A stretch of DNA of 64,000 nt, from assembly GCA_035295125.1 (NCBI GenBank), contig DATGJP010000045.1, positions 1 to 64,000 of the forward strand, read 5' to 3'. Under the pieces are notes generated by a model, which was not told the origin of the DNA, made no database searches, and saw nothing but the letters and a program-made list of their open reading frames with translations. Source of the stretch: JAICMB01 sp035295125. Lineage in GTDB: Bacteria > Acidobacteriota > Terriglobia > Bryobacterales > Bryobacteraceae. How positions within the stretch are numbered: position 1 is the first letter of the stretch; each line of letters opens with the position of its first letter. Positions 50,092-59,529 of the stretch are shown here, piece by piece. Both the position numbers and the translations under genes were made by a program.

Positions 50092-50880
50092 CTAAGATCG
50101 GGCCTCGCTGAGGAACTCCAACACCGCGCGATTGAGTTGATCCGGCTGATCGAGCGGCGCGGCGTGACGTGAGTCGTTCAAGACGCGCAGGCGGGCGCCT
50201 GGAATCTTCCCGACGTAGGCTTGTTTCAAGGCTACCGGCGTGTAGTCATGATCCGAGGCGACGACGAGAACGGGGCAGCGAATCTGGCCGATACGCTCGG
50301 CGACACTCCAGCCAACTATGGCGCGCAGCGAGGCCCGGTAGGCCCGCGGATCGTTCTCAGCGAGATGAGTTATGAATCGCTCGCGCAGATGCGCCTGATC
50401 GGGATTGGGAAAAAGAGGGCCAGCGACCATCTTGCCGAGAGCCCGCATTCCAAACAGGCGAATCATGGCGAACCGCGACTGTATGAGCATCCGCTGCCCG
50501 AACGTCTGGAGGATCATGGCGGGACCACTGTTCACGATTGTGAGGCTGCGAACCGACGCCGGTGCGTCGACCGCCATCTGAAACGCGATCATGCCTCCCA
50601 TCGACAGTCCGACAATATCGGCCGGTGTGGCGTGCAACGTTTCGAGGAGTGCCACTGCGTCCTTCGCGAATTGGGCGACGGTGTATGGTCCGGGCGGCTT
50701 GGAGGAGCGGCCATGACCACGTACGTCCATTGCGATGACGCGGTGCGAACGCGCCAGGTCGGGAATCTGGAATTCCCAGTCAAGCGTGCTTGATCCCAGT
50801 CCGTGCAACAGCAGAAGCGGCGGGCCATCTCCTGCCGTTTCGTAGTAAAGTTCGACCCCGTTGATGTGCGCAGTGGCCAT
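50092..50880 (-). CDS. Alpha/beta-fold hydrolase
   Basis: 262 aa. Typical small esterase or lactonase: oxyanion region LLLLHGLGSSTLDWE, nucleophile elbow GLSMGG with S93, acid D in LVVASDHDYTP and His in NDSRHAAPLDQP. Similar in pattern to 3-oxoadipate enol-lactonase (PcaD) and related hydrolases, but no other aromatic-pathway gene is nearby, so the substrate is open. Cytoplasmic; no signal peptide. Convergent with ureG with no gap, so a terminator must lie within one of the two genes. Confidence 0.88.
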   Translation of the reverse strand: MATAHINGVELYYETAGDGPPLLLLHGLGSSTLDWEFQIPDLARSHRVIAMDVRGHGRSSKPPGPYTVAQFAKDAVALLETLHATPADIVGLSMGGMIAFQMAVDAPASVRSLTIVNSGPAMILQTFGQRMLIQSRFAMIRLFGMRALGKMVAGPLFPNPDQAHLRERFITHLAENDPRAYRASLRAIVGWSVAERIGQIRCPVLVVASDHDYTPVALKQAYVGKIPGARLRVLNDSRHAAPLDQPDQLNRAVLEFLSEARS

Positions 50881-50979
50881 TTAGAAAAGATACTTCAACA
50901 TATGCATGGGGTCGTGCTGCACCCGCTATTCTTCGGCTGTGCGTCGCGGGCTTTGTTCGAGGGGTCGAATTGCGTCGCA

Positions 50980-51041
50980 CAGGCGAAACCGCCTGCGGCT
51001 CCTTTGCTTTCATCCACTTTCGTGGAGTGCAAACCTGCACA
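50980..51041. repeat. Array of three short hairpins (copy C)
   Basis: Hairpin 1 (50980-50995) is the shared core CAGGCG, AAAC, CGCCTG, identical to copy A. Hairpin 2 (51014-51027): TCCAC, TTTC, GTGGA. Hairpin 3 (51028-51041): GTGCA, AACC, TGCAC, directly adjoining hairpin 2. It lies in the 268-bp gap between the hydrolase and phosphoesterase genes, in which no gene is supported. Confidence 0.6.
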
Positions 51042-51148
51042 CAAGTGGCATGCCTGGAGCCGGCGGTACGGATTGAAACCAAATCAAGGTTGAGCTGAGA
51101 ATTTTTGCGCGCCATTCGCACTACTGGAGTATCTCAGTAATTCTTATC

Positions 51149-54034
51149 ATGTCCATACTCCGAAAGTCCCTCCCTGCGATTATGCTGGTGACGCTGGCGC
51201 AAGCGCAGCCCCAACCTCAGGCCCTGCCGAACACGGGCCAACAGATCACGCCGCTAGCGCCTCCGGGGGCTACGATGCAGACCATGAACCCGGGGCTGGC
51301 GGACACCCCGGACTGGCTGGCAAGCCAGGCAGTCACGACGGCGGTGAATCCAGCTCACGACACGCTGCTGGTGCTCACCAGCGGGTTCAACCGTGTCTTC
51401 AAGCTGGAACACCCAACCATTCCCGCATTGTGGTCGCTCAATGACTCAACGGAATACGTGTTCATCTACGACATCACCAAGAACCCGCCGGCTCTCAGGC
51501 AAGTGATCCCAATCGCGAACACCTATAATGGCATTACCTTCTCCGAGGGCGCATTTTACGTGTCTGGTGGTTCTTCGGACAATATTCACGTAATTATTAA
51601 CACTCAAGGGTCGTGGGTGGAGGCGCGAAACTCGCCGATTGCCCTCGGCCATGTTTCCGGACTCGGTCTGAATTTAACGAGCAACGGACCGGTTCCGATT
51701 AATAGCCAGGTGGCCGTTACGCCCTGCGCCGCCGGCATCGCCGTTTCGAGCGACGGCAACACGATGGTCGTTGCGAACTACTACAACGACTCGATCACGG
51801 TCCTAAATCGGGGTGAGAGCGCCGTCGACTTCGTCACGTGGTCCAAGCAAACCGAGCTCGATCTCCGTCCCGGCAAAAGCGACCCCTCGAAATCGGGCGT
51901 TCCGGGAGGCGAATATCCCTTCTGGGTCGCCATCAAAGGCACAACTCCAAACGCGACGGCATACGTATCGAGCCTTCGCGACCGTGAGATCGACGTGGTG
52001 ACCCTCGGCAGGATACCCGCGGTCATCGCGCGGATTCCAGTGAAAGGCCAGCCCAACAAGATGACGCTGAATGCCGCTCAGACGCTTCTTTACGTCGCGG
52101 AAGATCAATCGGACACGGTGGACGTAATCGACACCGCCCAAAACACGGTGATCGAAACCATCCCGGTAATGGCCTCCCAGTTGCCGTCGTCGCTGAAGCA
52201 ATACAAAGGAGCGAATCCCAACAGCGTCACCCTTTCCCCCGATGAGAAACAGCTTTACGTAACCGACGGCAACCTGAACAGCATTTCCGTTATTGCGCTG
52301 ACTGGAACCAACAGCGGCGACCATGTGATTGGCCTTATCCCCACCGGCTGGTATCCCAACTCAGTTAGCTTCAGCGGCGACGGCAAGACCGTCTACGTGG
52401 TCAACTCAAAAACGCCGACGGGCCCGAATCCAGGGTGGTGTTACGGCATTTATGGCCCTCCTGGATCGCCCAATTGCAATCCCTCGAATCAATACAACCC
52501 GCAGCGCACTAAAGCGGGTCTGCAGACCTTCGCGCGCCCAGACGCCGCGCAACTCGAGACGCTAACCGCGCAAGTAATCGCGAACAATCGGTTCACCAAC
52601 ACCGAGAGCGATGCCGACGCCGCCATCATGTCGGCAGTGCGCAAAGGCGTCCAGCACGTCATCTTCATCATCAAAGAAAATCGGACCTACGACCAGATTC
52701 TAGGGGACCTCACTACCGCCGCCGGCAAACCGCTGGGTAATGGGGAGCCCAACTTGACTGAATTCGGCGCCTCCATCACGCCCAACCTGCACAATCTGGC
52801 ACGAACCTTCGTTACGCTCGACAACTTCATGGATTCGGCCGAGGTCAGCTATGATGGCTGGGCGTGGACAACCGCTGCCCAGGCGACGGAATTCGTCGAG
52901 CGCCAATACCCGGTAGCGTACGGTTACCGAGGTCTCGCGTTGGATTCCGAGGGCGTGAATCGCAACGTGAACGTCTCTATTGCGACGGCCGCGGAACGTC
53001 AGAAGGCAAACCCCTTCACGCCCAGCGATCCCGACGTCTTGGCGGGCACTGCCGACGTGAGCGCGCCGGACGGTCCGGACAATGATTTGAATACCGGACG
53101 CCTGTGGGACTCGGCGCTGCGTGCCGGGCTTTCCGTCCGCAACTATGGTTTCTTCATAGACTGTACCCGGTATAACACCCCCGTATTTACCATTCCCCTG
53201 GCGCGCAATCCTTTCGCTACAGGCACGATTCAATCTATCCCGTCCAACGCGTCCCTGGCTCCGTTCACCGATGTCTTTTTCCGCGGTTTTGATAACGCAT
53301 ATCCTGATTTCTATCGCTACAAGGAGTGGGCGCGCGAGTTCGACTCCAGTTATGCCGTAGGAGGGCTTCCGGCATTGAGCCTCGTTCGACTCATGCACGA
53401 TCACACCGGAAACTGGGTGCCGGGCAATGGCGGTTATCCACCGGCGGCAATCGACGGCGTAAATACTCCGGACCTGCAAGTGGCCGACAACGACTATGCA
53501 GTCGGTTTGCTGATTGAAAAGATCGCGAATAGCCGCTATGCGAACAACACGTTGATTTTCGTCGTGGAAGACGACGCGCAGGATGGCGGCGACCACGTCG
53601 ATTCCCACCGCAGCATCGCGTTCGTGGCGGGGGCTTACGTCAAGCAAGGTGCGGTGGTTTCGACTCCATACAACACCATCAACTTCGTGCGAACGATCGA
53701 GGAAGTTCTCGGATTGCCGCCGATGAACCTCAACGACGCGCTTGCCCGGCCGATGGCAGATATCTTCAACACCACACCGAGCGCGTGGAAGTTTGCCGCC
53801 GGTCCCGCCCCGATTCTCTACAACACCCAACTGCTGCTGCCGCCCAAGCCTGTCGGATTGGTTGTCCCCAGGCCGTCCCACAATGCAAAGTATTGGGGCC
53901 GCGTGATGAAAGGTATGGACTTCACGGACGCCGATCGCGTCGACCCCGGCCAGTTCAACCGTATTCTGTGGAAAGGGATGATGGGCAACAAGCCTTATCC
54001 CGGAGCGGCCAAACAGGAAGAATCGGACAAATGA
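51149..54034 (+). CDS. Secreted bifunctional YncE-like propeller / alkaline-phosphatase-family phosphoesterase
   Basis: 961 aa. Signal peptide SILRKSLPAIMLVTLAQAQ. Residues about 60-440 form a YVTN/YncE beta-propeller (AVSSDGNTMVVANYYNDSIT-like blades; LYVAEDQSDTVDVIDTAQNT; LYVTDGNLNSISVIALTGTN). From about 500 the phospholipase-C/phosphoesterase fold appears: FIIKENRTYDQILGD with the conserved ENRTYDQ, a Ser/Thr-containing DNFMDSAEVSYDGW, and the metal-binding VVEDDAQDGGDHVDSHR. It is probably an exported phosphomonoesterase or phosphodiesterase. No good ribosome-binding site is seen before the ATG. It stands alone, followed by a strong stem. Confidence 0.88.
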   Translation: MSILRKSLPAIMLVTLAQAQPQPQALPNTGQQITPLAPPGATMQTMNPGLADTPDWLASQAVTTAVNPAHDTLLVLTSGFNRVFKLEHPTIPALWSLNDSTEYVFIYDITKNPPALRQVIPIANTYNGITFSEGAFYVSGGSSDNIHVIINTQGSWVEARNSPIALGHVSGLGLNLTSNGPVPINSQVAVTPCAAGIAVSSDGNTMVVANYYNDSITVLNRGESAVDFVTWSKQTELDLRPGKSDPSKSGVPGGEYPFWVAIKGTTPNATAYVSSLRDREIDVVTLGRIPAVIARIPVKGQPNKMTLNAAQTLLYVAEDQSDTVDVIDTAQNTVIETIPVMASQLPSSLKQYKGANPNSVTLSPDEKQLYVTDGNLNSISVIALTGTNSGDHVIGLIPTGWYPNSVSFSGDGKTVYVVNSKTPTGPNPGWCYGIYGPPGSPNCNPSNQYNPQRTKAGLQTFARPDAAQLETLTAQVIANNRFTNTESDADAAIMSAVRKGVQHVIFIIKENRTYDQILGDLTTAAGKPLGNGEPNLTEFGASITPNLHNLARTFVTLDNFMDSAEVSYDGWAWTTAAQATEFVERQYPVAYGYRGLALDSEGVNRNVNVSIATAAERQKANPFTPSDPDVLAGTADVSAPDGPDNDLNTGRLWDSALRAGLSVRNYGFFIDCTRYNTPVFTIPLARNPFATGTIQSIPSNASLAPFTDVFFRGFDNAYPDFYRYKEWAREFDSSYAVGGLPALSLVRLMHDHTGNWVPGNGGYPPAAIDGVNTPDLQVADNDYAVGLLIEKIANSRYANNTLIFVVEDDAQDGGDHVDSHRSIAFVAGAYVKQGAVVSTPYNTINFVRTIEEVLGLPPMNLNDALARPMADIFNTTPSAWKFAAGPAPILYNTQLLLPPKPVGLVVPRPSHNAKYWGRVMKGMDFTDADRVDPGQFNRILWKGMMGNKPYPGAAKQEESDK

Positions 54035-54089
54035 GGAGACGTCCCTAAAGTTATAGCCGGCCGCCTGGCTCCCGGTTCAGCGTGATAAG

Positions 54090-54136
54090 TCTGCTCAACT
54101 CCTGCCGGCGATTCTGCGCCGGCCGGAGTTAGCAGA
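54090..54136. repeat. Long inverted repeat (about 20-bp arms) between two genes
   Basis: TCTGCT-C-AACTCCTGCCGGCG, a six-base loop (ATTCTG), CGCCGGCCGGAGTT and AGCAGA. The inner 14-bp arms differ at one position; the outer six pairs are exact with one bulged C. The structure would be very stable in RNA. It lies about 55 bp after the phosphoesterase stop; no T-run follows. It could be a terminator-like element or an end of a small mobile repeat. Confidence 0.6.
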
Positions 54137-54228
54137 TCCCCGAGCTTCTTCGCCAGCGGCGCCGTCGCGCCGGTGAAGGCACGCCATTAGCAGCTTTTGT
54201 CCTCGGAGGGGCCCGAAACGGAAAGGCA

Positions 54229-54244
54229 AATTCCCAGGGGAATT
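54229..54244. promoter_or_regulatory. Perfect palindrome upstream of the second ADOP permease
   Basis: AATTCCC and GGGAATT flank AG, 31 bp before the permease ATG. By analogy with the palindrome at 1514-1531 it may be an operator. The sequence between it and the ATG holds TAATAA (54263-54268), only 6 bp before the start, so a leaderless transcript is possible. Confidence 0.3.
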
Positions 54245-54274
54245 CCAGATCGTTACGGCGTCTAATAACGAGCC

Positions 54275-56671
54275 ATGGAACTTTCGCTGGACGTTCGCCA
54301 TGCCGCTCGCATTTTGCGTTCGAAACCCGGGTTCACCCTCGCGGTAGTGCTCTCGTTGGGATTAGGGATCGGCGCTGCCACGGCGGTCTTCAGCATAGCC
54401 GACACGGTTTTCCTGCGGCCACTTCCTTACGCCGACGCTTCACAACTGGTATGGGTCGCCATCCGATTCCCGAGCAGCAATCTGGAGTTTGTCCCATCGC
54501 CAGACTACGTGGCCTGGCGTCGCGACAATCACGTTTTTCAGGAATTTGCCGCAACTCAGGCGAACCCGCCGGGAACCATGCTTCTTGGCGGGACGAATCC
54601 AGCGCAGGTACACGTCGCGAGAGTTTCGGCAAATTTCCTGGAGGCGTTCGCTGTCCACACCGATTTGGGGCGCACGTTCTGGCCCAACGAGGAACTTCCG
54701 GATGGTCCCAAGGCGGTCCTGCTGACAAGTTCTTTCTGGCGGGATCACTTTAACCAGCGCCGCGACGTCCTCGGTTCGGCCATGATGCTTGACGGCCAGC
54801 AATACACCATCGCCGGAGTGCTGCCTGCCTCATTCCAGTACCCCATGGACGCCAAGGTCGATCTGCTGACCACGCTGCCAGTCTCGCCCACCGCCACGCA
54901 TCACGACCGAAGCATGTCCATCTGGGCCACATACGGACGTCTCAAACCGGGCGTGACGCTGGCGCAGGCCCAAGCCGATCTCGCCGTCCTCTTCGCGGCC
55001 TCGAAAGCCGATGCCCCCAGAATGTATCGTGCCGATAACCGCGTCGTCATCGAGCCGCTGCGGGAACACCGCGCGGGCAGCGTCCGAACTCTGCTGCTCA
55101 TTCTGATTGGCGCCGCCGGTTGCCTGCTGGCCATTGCCTGCGCTAACGTAGCCAACCTGCTGCTGGCCCGCTGGTCGGCGCGTGCTCAGGAATTGGCGGT
55201 GCGGGCGGCGATCGGAGCCGGTCGCGGCCGCCTGGCTCGCCAGTTGTTTGCCGAAATCGCATTGATCATCGCCGCAAGCACTGGTGCGGCGGTTGTCCTG
55301 GTGGCAGTCGCTTTGCGAAGCTTTGTTCACTTCGCCGGCCGCGAACTGCCTCGTTTGAGTGAGGTTGGGGTCGACTACCGCGTTTTCGCCATTGCCGTCC
55401 TGGTGTCATTGGTCACGGGCGCAGTCTTTGGCGGGCTACCCATCCTGCGCGCCGGGCGGATCGATCTGCAATCCGTTCTGCAGCAGGCCGGACGCTCTGG
55501 GGGCGCCGGCCGACTCGTCATGCGCCGCTTCCTGGTGGCGCTTGAAGTGGGCCTCTCAGTGGTTCTTCTGTCGGGTTCGGCACTCCTGTTGGAAACCCTG
55601 TGGCATCTTCGCAATGATCACCTGGGCTTCAGCCCGGAGCACCTTTTCACGGTCTCCATTCCCATACGTGGCGCCGCGGTGCCTCCAGCGTCCCCTGACA
55701 TCCTCGCCGATCTGCGCCGCATCCCCGGAGTCGAAGCCGCCGAGGTCGTGCAATGCACTCCGCTCACCGGCGGCATGATGTTCATCACCTTCTCGCGGTC
55801 CGACCGCCCGCTGCCGGAGCCATTCCATCGTGGGGACTCAGTGAGCGTTTGCGGAGTTGGTCCCGACTACCTGAAAGCGTCCGGCGTCGCGCTAAAACAG
55901 GGGCGCTTCATCTCGGACGAAGACTCGCACCATCCTGGCACGGTCGCGGTGATTAACGAAGCCGCCGCGCACGCTTACTTCCCCGGCGAGAGCCCAGTGG
56001 GCAAGCAGATTCTCGGCACCGGCGGGAATCCGTGGAAGACCGTCATCGGCGTGATCGCCGACACCAAGAACGCCGGACTAAACCATCCACCCGCACCCCA
56101 AGCTTTGATCAACGACACGACACAAGTCGAACCATCCGAACTCCTCCTTCTCGTCCGCAGCCTCGCTCCCGAGAGTGCAGTTGCGATCGCGTTCCGCGCG
56201 GAACTGAGGATCAGCCATCCGGGGCTCTTCACAAGATTCCAGACTCTGAGCCAAGACATGGACGAGATGACGGCCAGCCCGCGCTTCAATACCGTCCTGC
56301 TCGCGGCGTTCGCCGGCCTGGCGCTACTGATGGCTATCGTTGGTGTTTACGGGGTGCTGGCATTCTCAGTGGCACAGCGCCGCCGCGAGATCGGCATCCG
56401 GATGGCGCTCGGGGCATCCCCACAGGCGGTGCTCGGGCTCGTCATGAAGGAGGGCGCCATGCTGGTCTCGCTTGGTGCGCTCGCCGGACTTGCCGCCGCG
56501 CTCGGCCTGACACGTTACCTCGGCTCGCTGCTCTACGGAGTCAAACCAGGCAACCCTGAAACATACGTTTTAGTGGTCCTGCTGCTGGCCTTCGCGGGAC
56601 TGGCCGCAAGCTTCATGCCGGCGCGACGGGCAGCGGTGGTCGATCCCCTCGAGGCGCTGCGGCACGAGTAG
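54275..56671 (+). CDS. ADOP-type ABC transporter permease (MacB/FtsX family)
   Basis: 798 aa, complete duplicated permease. It lacks the roughly 80-residue prefix of the gene at 1-1495 and begins at the first helix (PGFTLAVVLSLGLGIGAATA, then VFLRPLPY). First periplasmic MacB domain to about 260, then three helices (LLLILIGAAGCLLAIACANV), then the second half: helix near residue 415, a second periplasmic domain, and final helices (LLAAFAGLALLMAIVGVYGV; VVLLLAFAGLAASFMPARRA). The typical RRREIGIRMALGAS coupling motif is present. No ATPase gene is adjacent. Substrate unknown. Confidence 0.92.
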   Translation: MELSLDVRHAARILRSKPGFTLAVVLSLGLGIGAATAVFSIADTVFLRPLPYADASQLVWVAIRFPSSNLEFVPSPDYVAWRRDNHVFQEFAATQANPPGTMLLGGTNPAQVHVARVSANFLEAFAVHTDLGRTFWPNEELPDGPKAVLLTSSFWRDHFNQRRDVLGSAMMLDGQQYTIAGVLPASFQYPMDAKVDLLTTLPVSPTATHHDRSMSIWATYGRLKPGVTLAQAQADLAVLFAASKADAPRMYRADNRVVIEPLREHRAGSVRTLLLILIGAAGCLLAIACANVANLLLARWSARAQELAVRAAIGAGRGRLARQLFAEIALIIAASTGAAVVLVAVALRSFVHFAGRELPRLSEVGVDYRVFAIAVLVSLVTGAVFGGLPILRAGRIDLQSVLQQAGRSGGAGRLVMRRFLVALEVGLSVVLLSGSALLLETLWHLRNDHLGFSPEHLFTVSIPIRGAAVPPASPDILADLRRIPGVEAAEVVQCTPLTGGMMFITFSRSDRPLPEPFHRGDSVSVCGVGPDYLKASGVALKQGRFISDEDSHHPGTVAVINEAAAHAYFPGESPVGKQILGTGGNPWKTVIGVIADTKNAGLNHPPAPQALINDTTQVEPSELLLLVRSLAPESAVAIAFRAELRISHPGLFTRFQTLSQDMDEMTASPRFNTVLLAAFAGLALLMAIVGVYGVLAFSVAQRRREIGIRMALGASPQAVLGLVMKEGAMLVSLGALAGLAAALGLTRYLGSLLYGVKPGNPETYVLVVLLLAFAGLAASFMPARRAAVVDPLEALRHE

Positions 56672-56673
56672 AG

Positions 56674-57522
56674 TTAACGCAGCCCGAGCTGTTTCGCGAG
56701 CCACTCTTCGCGATCCCTGGTGGAAGCAGCGTCGTTGAATTCGTGCCCGCCTTCGTACCATCGGACCAACTTCGGCTCGCTCGCCGCGGCAGCGTAACGA
56801 TTGGCCTGCTGCTCGTCGACAAAACGGTCGTATCGAGCGAACTGCAGGAAGAGAGCGGCTGGAGCTGCCTTGCCGATGTAGCGGTCGCTATCGATCACTG
56901 AAACAACCCCGGCCCACTGCTTCCCTTTCTCACTGCTGTCGCGCTTCAAGACAGCCTTGCTGTACCTCGAAAACCCGCCCATCAACACCAGCGCCTTGAA
57001 GCGCCGCTCCGAGACGGCCACCAGCCCGCCCATGGTGGCGCCGTAGCTGTGGCCGACGTACGCCAGCCGCTTGGGATCGACATTGAAATGCTGCACCAGC
57101 ACGTCGGCGGACCGCCGCAGCTCCACCACTTCGTTCAACCACGAATCACGGTCGGCTTCCGCTCCCTCGGTTGGCTTGTTGTCCGGACGCAGCCAGGGAG
57201 CATTAATCATGATCGATGCGGCGCCGCGGCGCGCGAGGTTGAAAGCTTCCGGCAGAAAACTGGACCGGTCGCCTTGCCCCCAATGCTGCCATACAATCCC
57301 CGGCAAAGCGCCCTTGCGCGACGGAATCACGGCATAGGCCGGGACGCGTCCACCCCCGCGTGGGCTGGTGAATGACAGGTCGATCAGCTTCCCGAACCCG
57401 TAATCCTTGACGACCTTCTCCTCGATCCCCAGGGGCGCCGAAGCGTCGTAGTTCAGATCGGGGATCTGGCCGCGGAGCGAAGCCGCCGCGGCAAACGCGA
57501 GCACGATCAGGCCCCGCGGCAT
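56674..57522 (-). CDS. Secreted alpha/beta hydrolase (dienelactone-hydrolase/acetyl-esterase type)
   Basis: 282 aa from the ATG at 57522, which shares its A with the upstream stop (TGATG) and opens a signal peptide (MPRGLIVLAFAAAASLRGQ); earlier in-frame codons lie inside the upstream gene. Nucleophile S159 in VGHSYGATMGG, acid residue in FARYDRFVDEQQ, His in WYEGGHEFND. WQHWGQGDRSSFLPEAFNLA and GAASIMINAPWLRPD resemble prolyl-oligopeptidase-like or acetyl-esterase folds. The substrate is unknown. Second gene of a two-gene operon with a small conserved protein. It converges on the ADOP permease (2-bp gap). Confidence 0.85.
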   Translation of the reverse strand: MPRGLIVLAFAAAASLRGQIPDLNYDASAPLGIEEKVVKDYGFGKLIDLSFTSPRGGGRVPAYAVIPSRKGALPGIVWQHWGQGDRSSFLPEAFNLARRGAASIMINAPWLRPDNKPTEGAEADRDSWLNEVVELRRSADVLVQHFNVDPKRLAYVGHSYGATMGGLVAVSERRFKALVLMGGFSRYSKAVLKRDSSEKGKQWAGVVSVIDSDRYIGKAAPAALFLQFARYDRFVDEQQANRYAAAASEPKLVRWYEGGHEFNDAASTRDREEWLAKQLGLR

Positions 57523-57890
57523 CACAGATTCTTCACGAGTACCTGGCGGATGGCATTGTCGCTGAACATCCCTTCCGTCCGCAACGCGTATGCGCAATGC
57601 ATCTCCAGGACGCCCTCGCCAAAAGTGATGCTCATTTCAGCGGGCGTCTTCACATTCTTCAGCTTGATCTTCTTCAGCCCTTCGCGCACTGCCTCTTTGC
57701 CCATGTCATCCAGGCAGATGGCGCGCAATGCCATATTGAGCCGATGGCAGGAAATATTGTTGATGAAGTTGAGCGCCTCGGCGTCGTTGCTGATGCTCTC
57801 CCAATCCACTTCGTAGGGAATCGCTACGCCGCAGATCTCCTCGATCTCTTTTACTCGTTCAGGAAACGTGACTTCCTGGAGTTCTTTCAC
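57522..57890 (-). CDS. Small conserved protein of unknown function
   Basis: 122 aa, no signal peptide or membrane segment. Acidic and helical: TFPERVKEIEEICGVAIPYE, NDAEALNFINNISCHRLNMA, DDMGKEAVREGLKKIKLKNV, GEGVLEMHCAYALR. The CHRLNMALRAICLDDMGKEA stretch looks strongly conserved, and the good coding sense supports a real gene. I do not recognise a function. It is translationally coupled (TGATG) with the esterase gene downstream and divergent from the carboxyltransferase gene by 79 bp. Confidence 0.75.
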   Translation of the reverse strand: MKELQEVTFPERVKEIEEICGVAIPYEVDWESISNDAEALNFINNISCHRLNMALRAICLDDMGKEAVREGLKKIKLKNVKTPAEMSITFGEGVLEMHCAYALRTEGMFSDNAIRQVLVKNL

Positions 57891-57969
57891 CTTGCGTCTT
57901 TCGTCGAGACCATAGCCCCTTCAATATGACAGATCCCGATTCGCCCGTCATGCGTACAATGAATGGTTC

Positions 57970-59529
57970 GTGAGCTGGCAACCAGAAATCGACGAGATCC
58001 GTCGGCGCGAGGAATTGGCGCGCCAGATGGGCGGCGCTGCCAACGTTGAGCGCCAACACACTGCAGGGCGCCTTACCGTACGCGAGCGTATCGACCGCCT
58101 CCTTGACCCGGGCTCCTTCCATGAAGCCGGGGCCTTGGCCGGTCAGTCGAAGTACGACTCCGACGGGAACCTTGTCTCCTTCATTCCCTCGAACTTTGTG
58201 GTCGGCAGCGGACGGATCGACGGCCGGCCTGTCGTGGTCGGAGGAGACGATTTCACCGTACGGGGCGGGGCGGCCGACGCGTCGATCGGCAACAAGATGG
58301 GGCACGGCGAGAAACTGGCCCGTGGGCTTCGAATGCCCATCGTACGCCTCGTCGACGGCACCGGAGGCGGCGGCAGCGTCAAGACCATCGAGCAGATCGG
58401 CCGCACCTACGTACCCGCCAATCCCGCCTGGGACACCATTACGGCCATGCTCGGCGAAGTTCCGGTGGTCGGCGCATGCCTGGGCCCGGTAGCCGGACTC
58501 GGAGCGGTTCGCGTCGTCACGTCGCACTTCTCGTTAATGGTCCGGGGCGTCAGCCAGCTCTTCGTGGCGGGCCCGCCGGTGGTGGAGCGCGGCGTCGGTG
58601 AAAAGGTCACCAAAGAACAACTCGGCGGCCACGAAATTCACGCTCGCGGCAGCGGCGTCGTCGACAACGAAGTCGACACCGAAGAGGAGGCTTTCGCCAC
58701 CATCCGGCGTTTTCTCTCGTACCTGCCTTCGAACGTCTGGCAAGCGCCGCCCTGCCTGCCTCCTACTGACGATCCCGGTCGCCGCGAGGAGGAACTGCTC
58801 TCCATCATTCCGCGCGACCGGCGCCGGAGCTACGACGTACGTCGAATCCTCGGTCTCGTCCTCGATAGCGACTCGTTCTTCGAAATCGGGCGCTACTACG
58901 GCCGTCCCGTGGTGACCGGACTCGCGCGCCTGCACGGCTGCCCGGTCGGCATTATCGCGAACGATCCTCGCCAAGGCGGCGGAGCTCCAAACGTCGCGGC
59001 CTGCGACAAGATGATTCGCCTGGTGGATGTTTGCGATACGTTCCACATTCCCGTCGTCAACTTTGTCGACAATCCCGGGTTCCTCATCGGCAGCGCGGCC
59101 GAACGTGCCGGTACTGTTCGCGCCGGCGCCCGCGCGCTGGTCGCAATCTACCAGGCCACCATGCCGTGGATCTCCATCCTGATTCGACGATGCTACGGAG
59201 TCGCCGGCGCCGGACACGGCAATGCCCAGGCCCTGAACCTGCGGTATGGATGGCCATCCGGCGACTGGGGATCTCTCCCGATCGAAGGCGGCGTGCAGGC
59301 CGCTTACCGCCGCGATATCGAGTCCTCTCCAGACCCTGAAGCGCGGCGGCGCGAGATCGAAGAAAGCCTGAACCGCTTCCGCTCCCCGCTGCGCACCGCC
59401 GAAGCTTTCGGCATCGAAGAAATTATCGATCCCCGCGACACCCGTACGCTCCTCTGCGAATGGGTACAGGCTGCATACGCGCTGCTTCCGTCCGAGCTTG
59501 GCCCGAAAGCCCGAACCTGCCGTCCATGA
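57970..59529 (+). CDS. Acyl-CoA carboxylase carboxyltransferase (beta) subunit
   Basis: 519 aa, family length; GTG start. Both crotonase-like halves are present: NVERQHTAGRLTVRERIDRL at the N-terminus, GGAADASIGNKMGHGEKLAR and GTGGGGSVKT in the first half, PGFLIGSAAERAGTVRAGAR and YGVAGAGHGNAQALNLRYGW in the second. It carries CO2 from biotin to propionyl-, methylcrotonyl- or acetyl-CoA; the substrate is unclear. No biotin carboxylase or carrier gene is adjacent. It overlaps the channel gene (ATGA) at the 3' end. Confidence 0.92.
   Translation: MSWQPEIDEIRRREELARQMGGAANVERQHTAGRLTVRERIDRLLDPGSFHEAGALAGQSKYDSDGNLVSFIPSNFVVGSGRIDGRPVVVGGDDFTVRGGAADASIGNKMGHGEKLARGLRMPIVRLVDGTGGGGSVKTIEQIGRTYVPANPAWDTITAMLGEVPVVGACLGPVAGLGAVRVVTSHFSLMVRGVSQLFVAGPPVVERGVGEKVTKEQLGGHEIHARGSGVVDNEVDTEEEAFATIRRFLSYLPSNVWQAPPCLPPTDDPGRREEELLSIIPRDRRRSYDVRRILGLVLDSDSFFEIGRYYGRPVVTGLARLHGCPVGIIANDPRQGGGAPNVAACDKMIRLVDVCDTFHIPVVNFVDNPGFLIGSAAERAGTVRAGARALVAIYQATMPWISILIRRCYGVAGAGHGNAQALNLRYGWPSGDWGSLPIEGGVQAAYRRDIESSPDPEARRREIEESLNRFRSPLRTAEAFGIEEIIDPRDTRTLLCEWVQAAYALLPSELGPKARTCRP

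Noticed and set aside
52700..53881. 393-codon open frame opposite the phosphoesterase gene
   Set aside because: Arg/Val-rich shadow of a certain gene; no motif or start signal.
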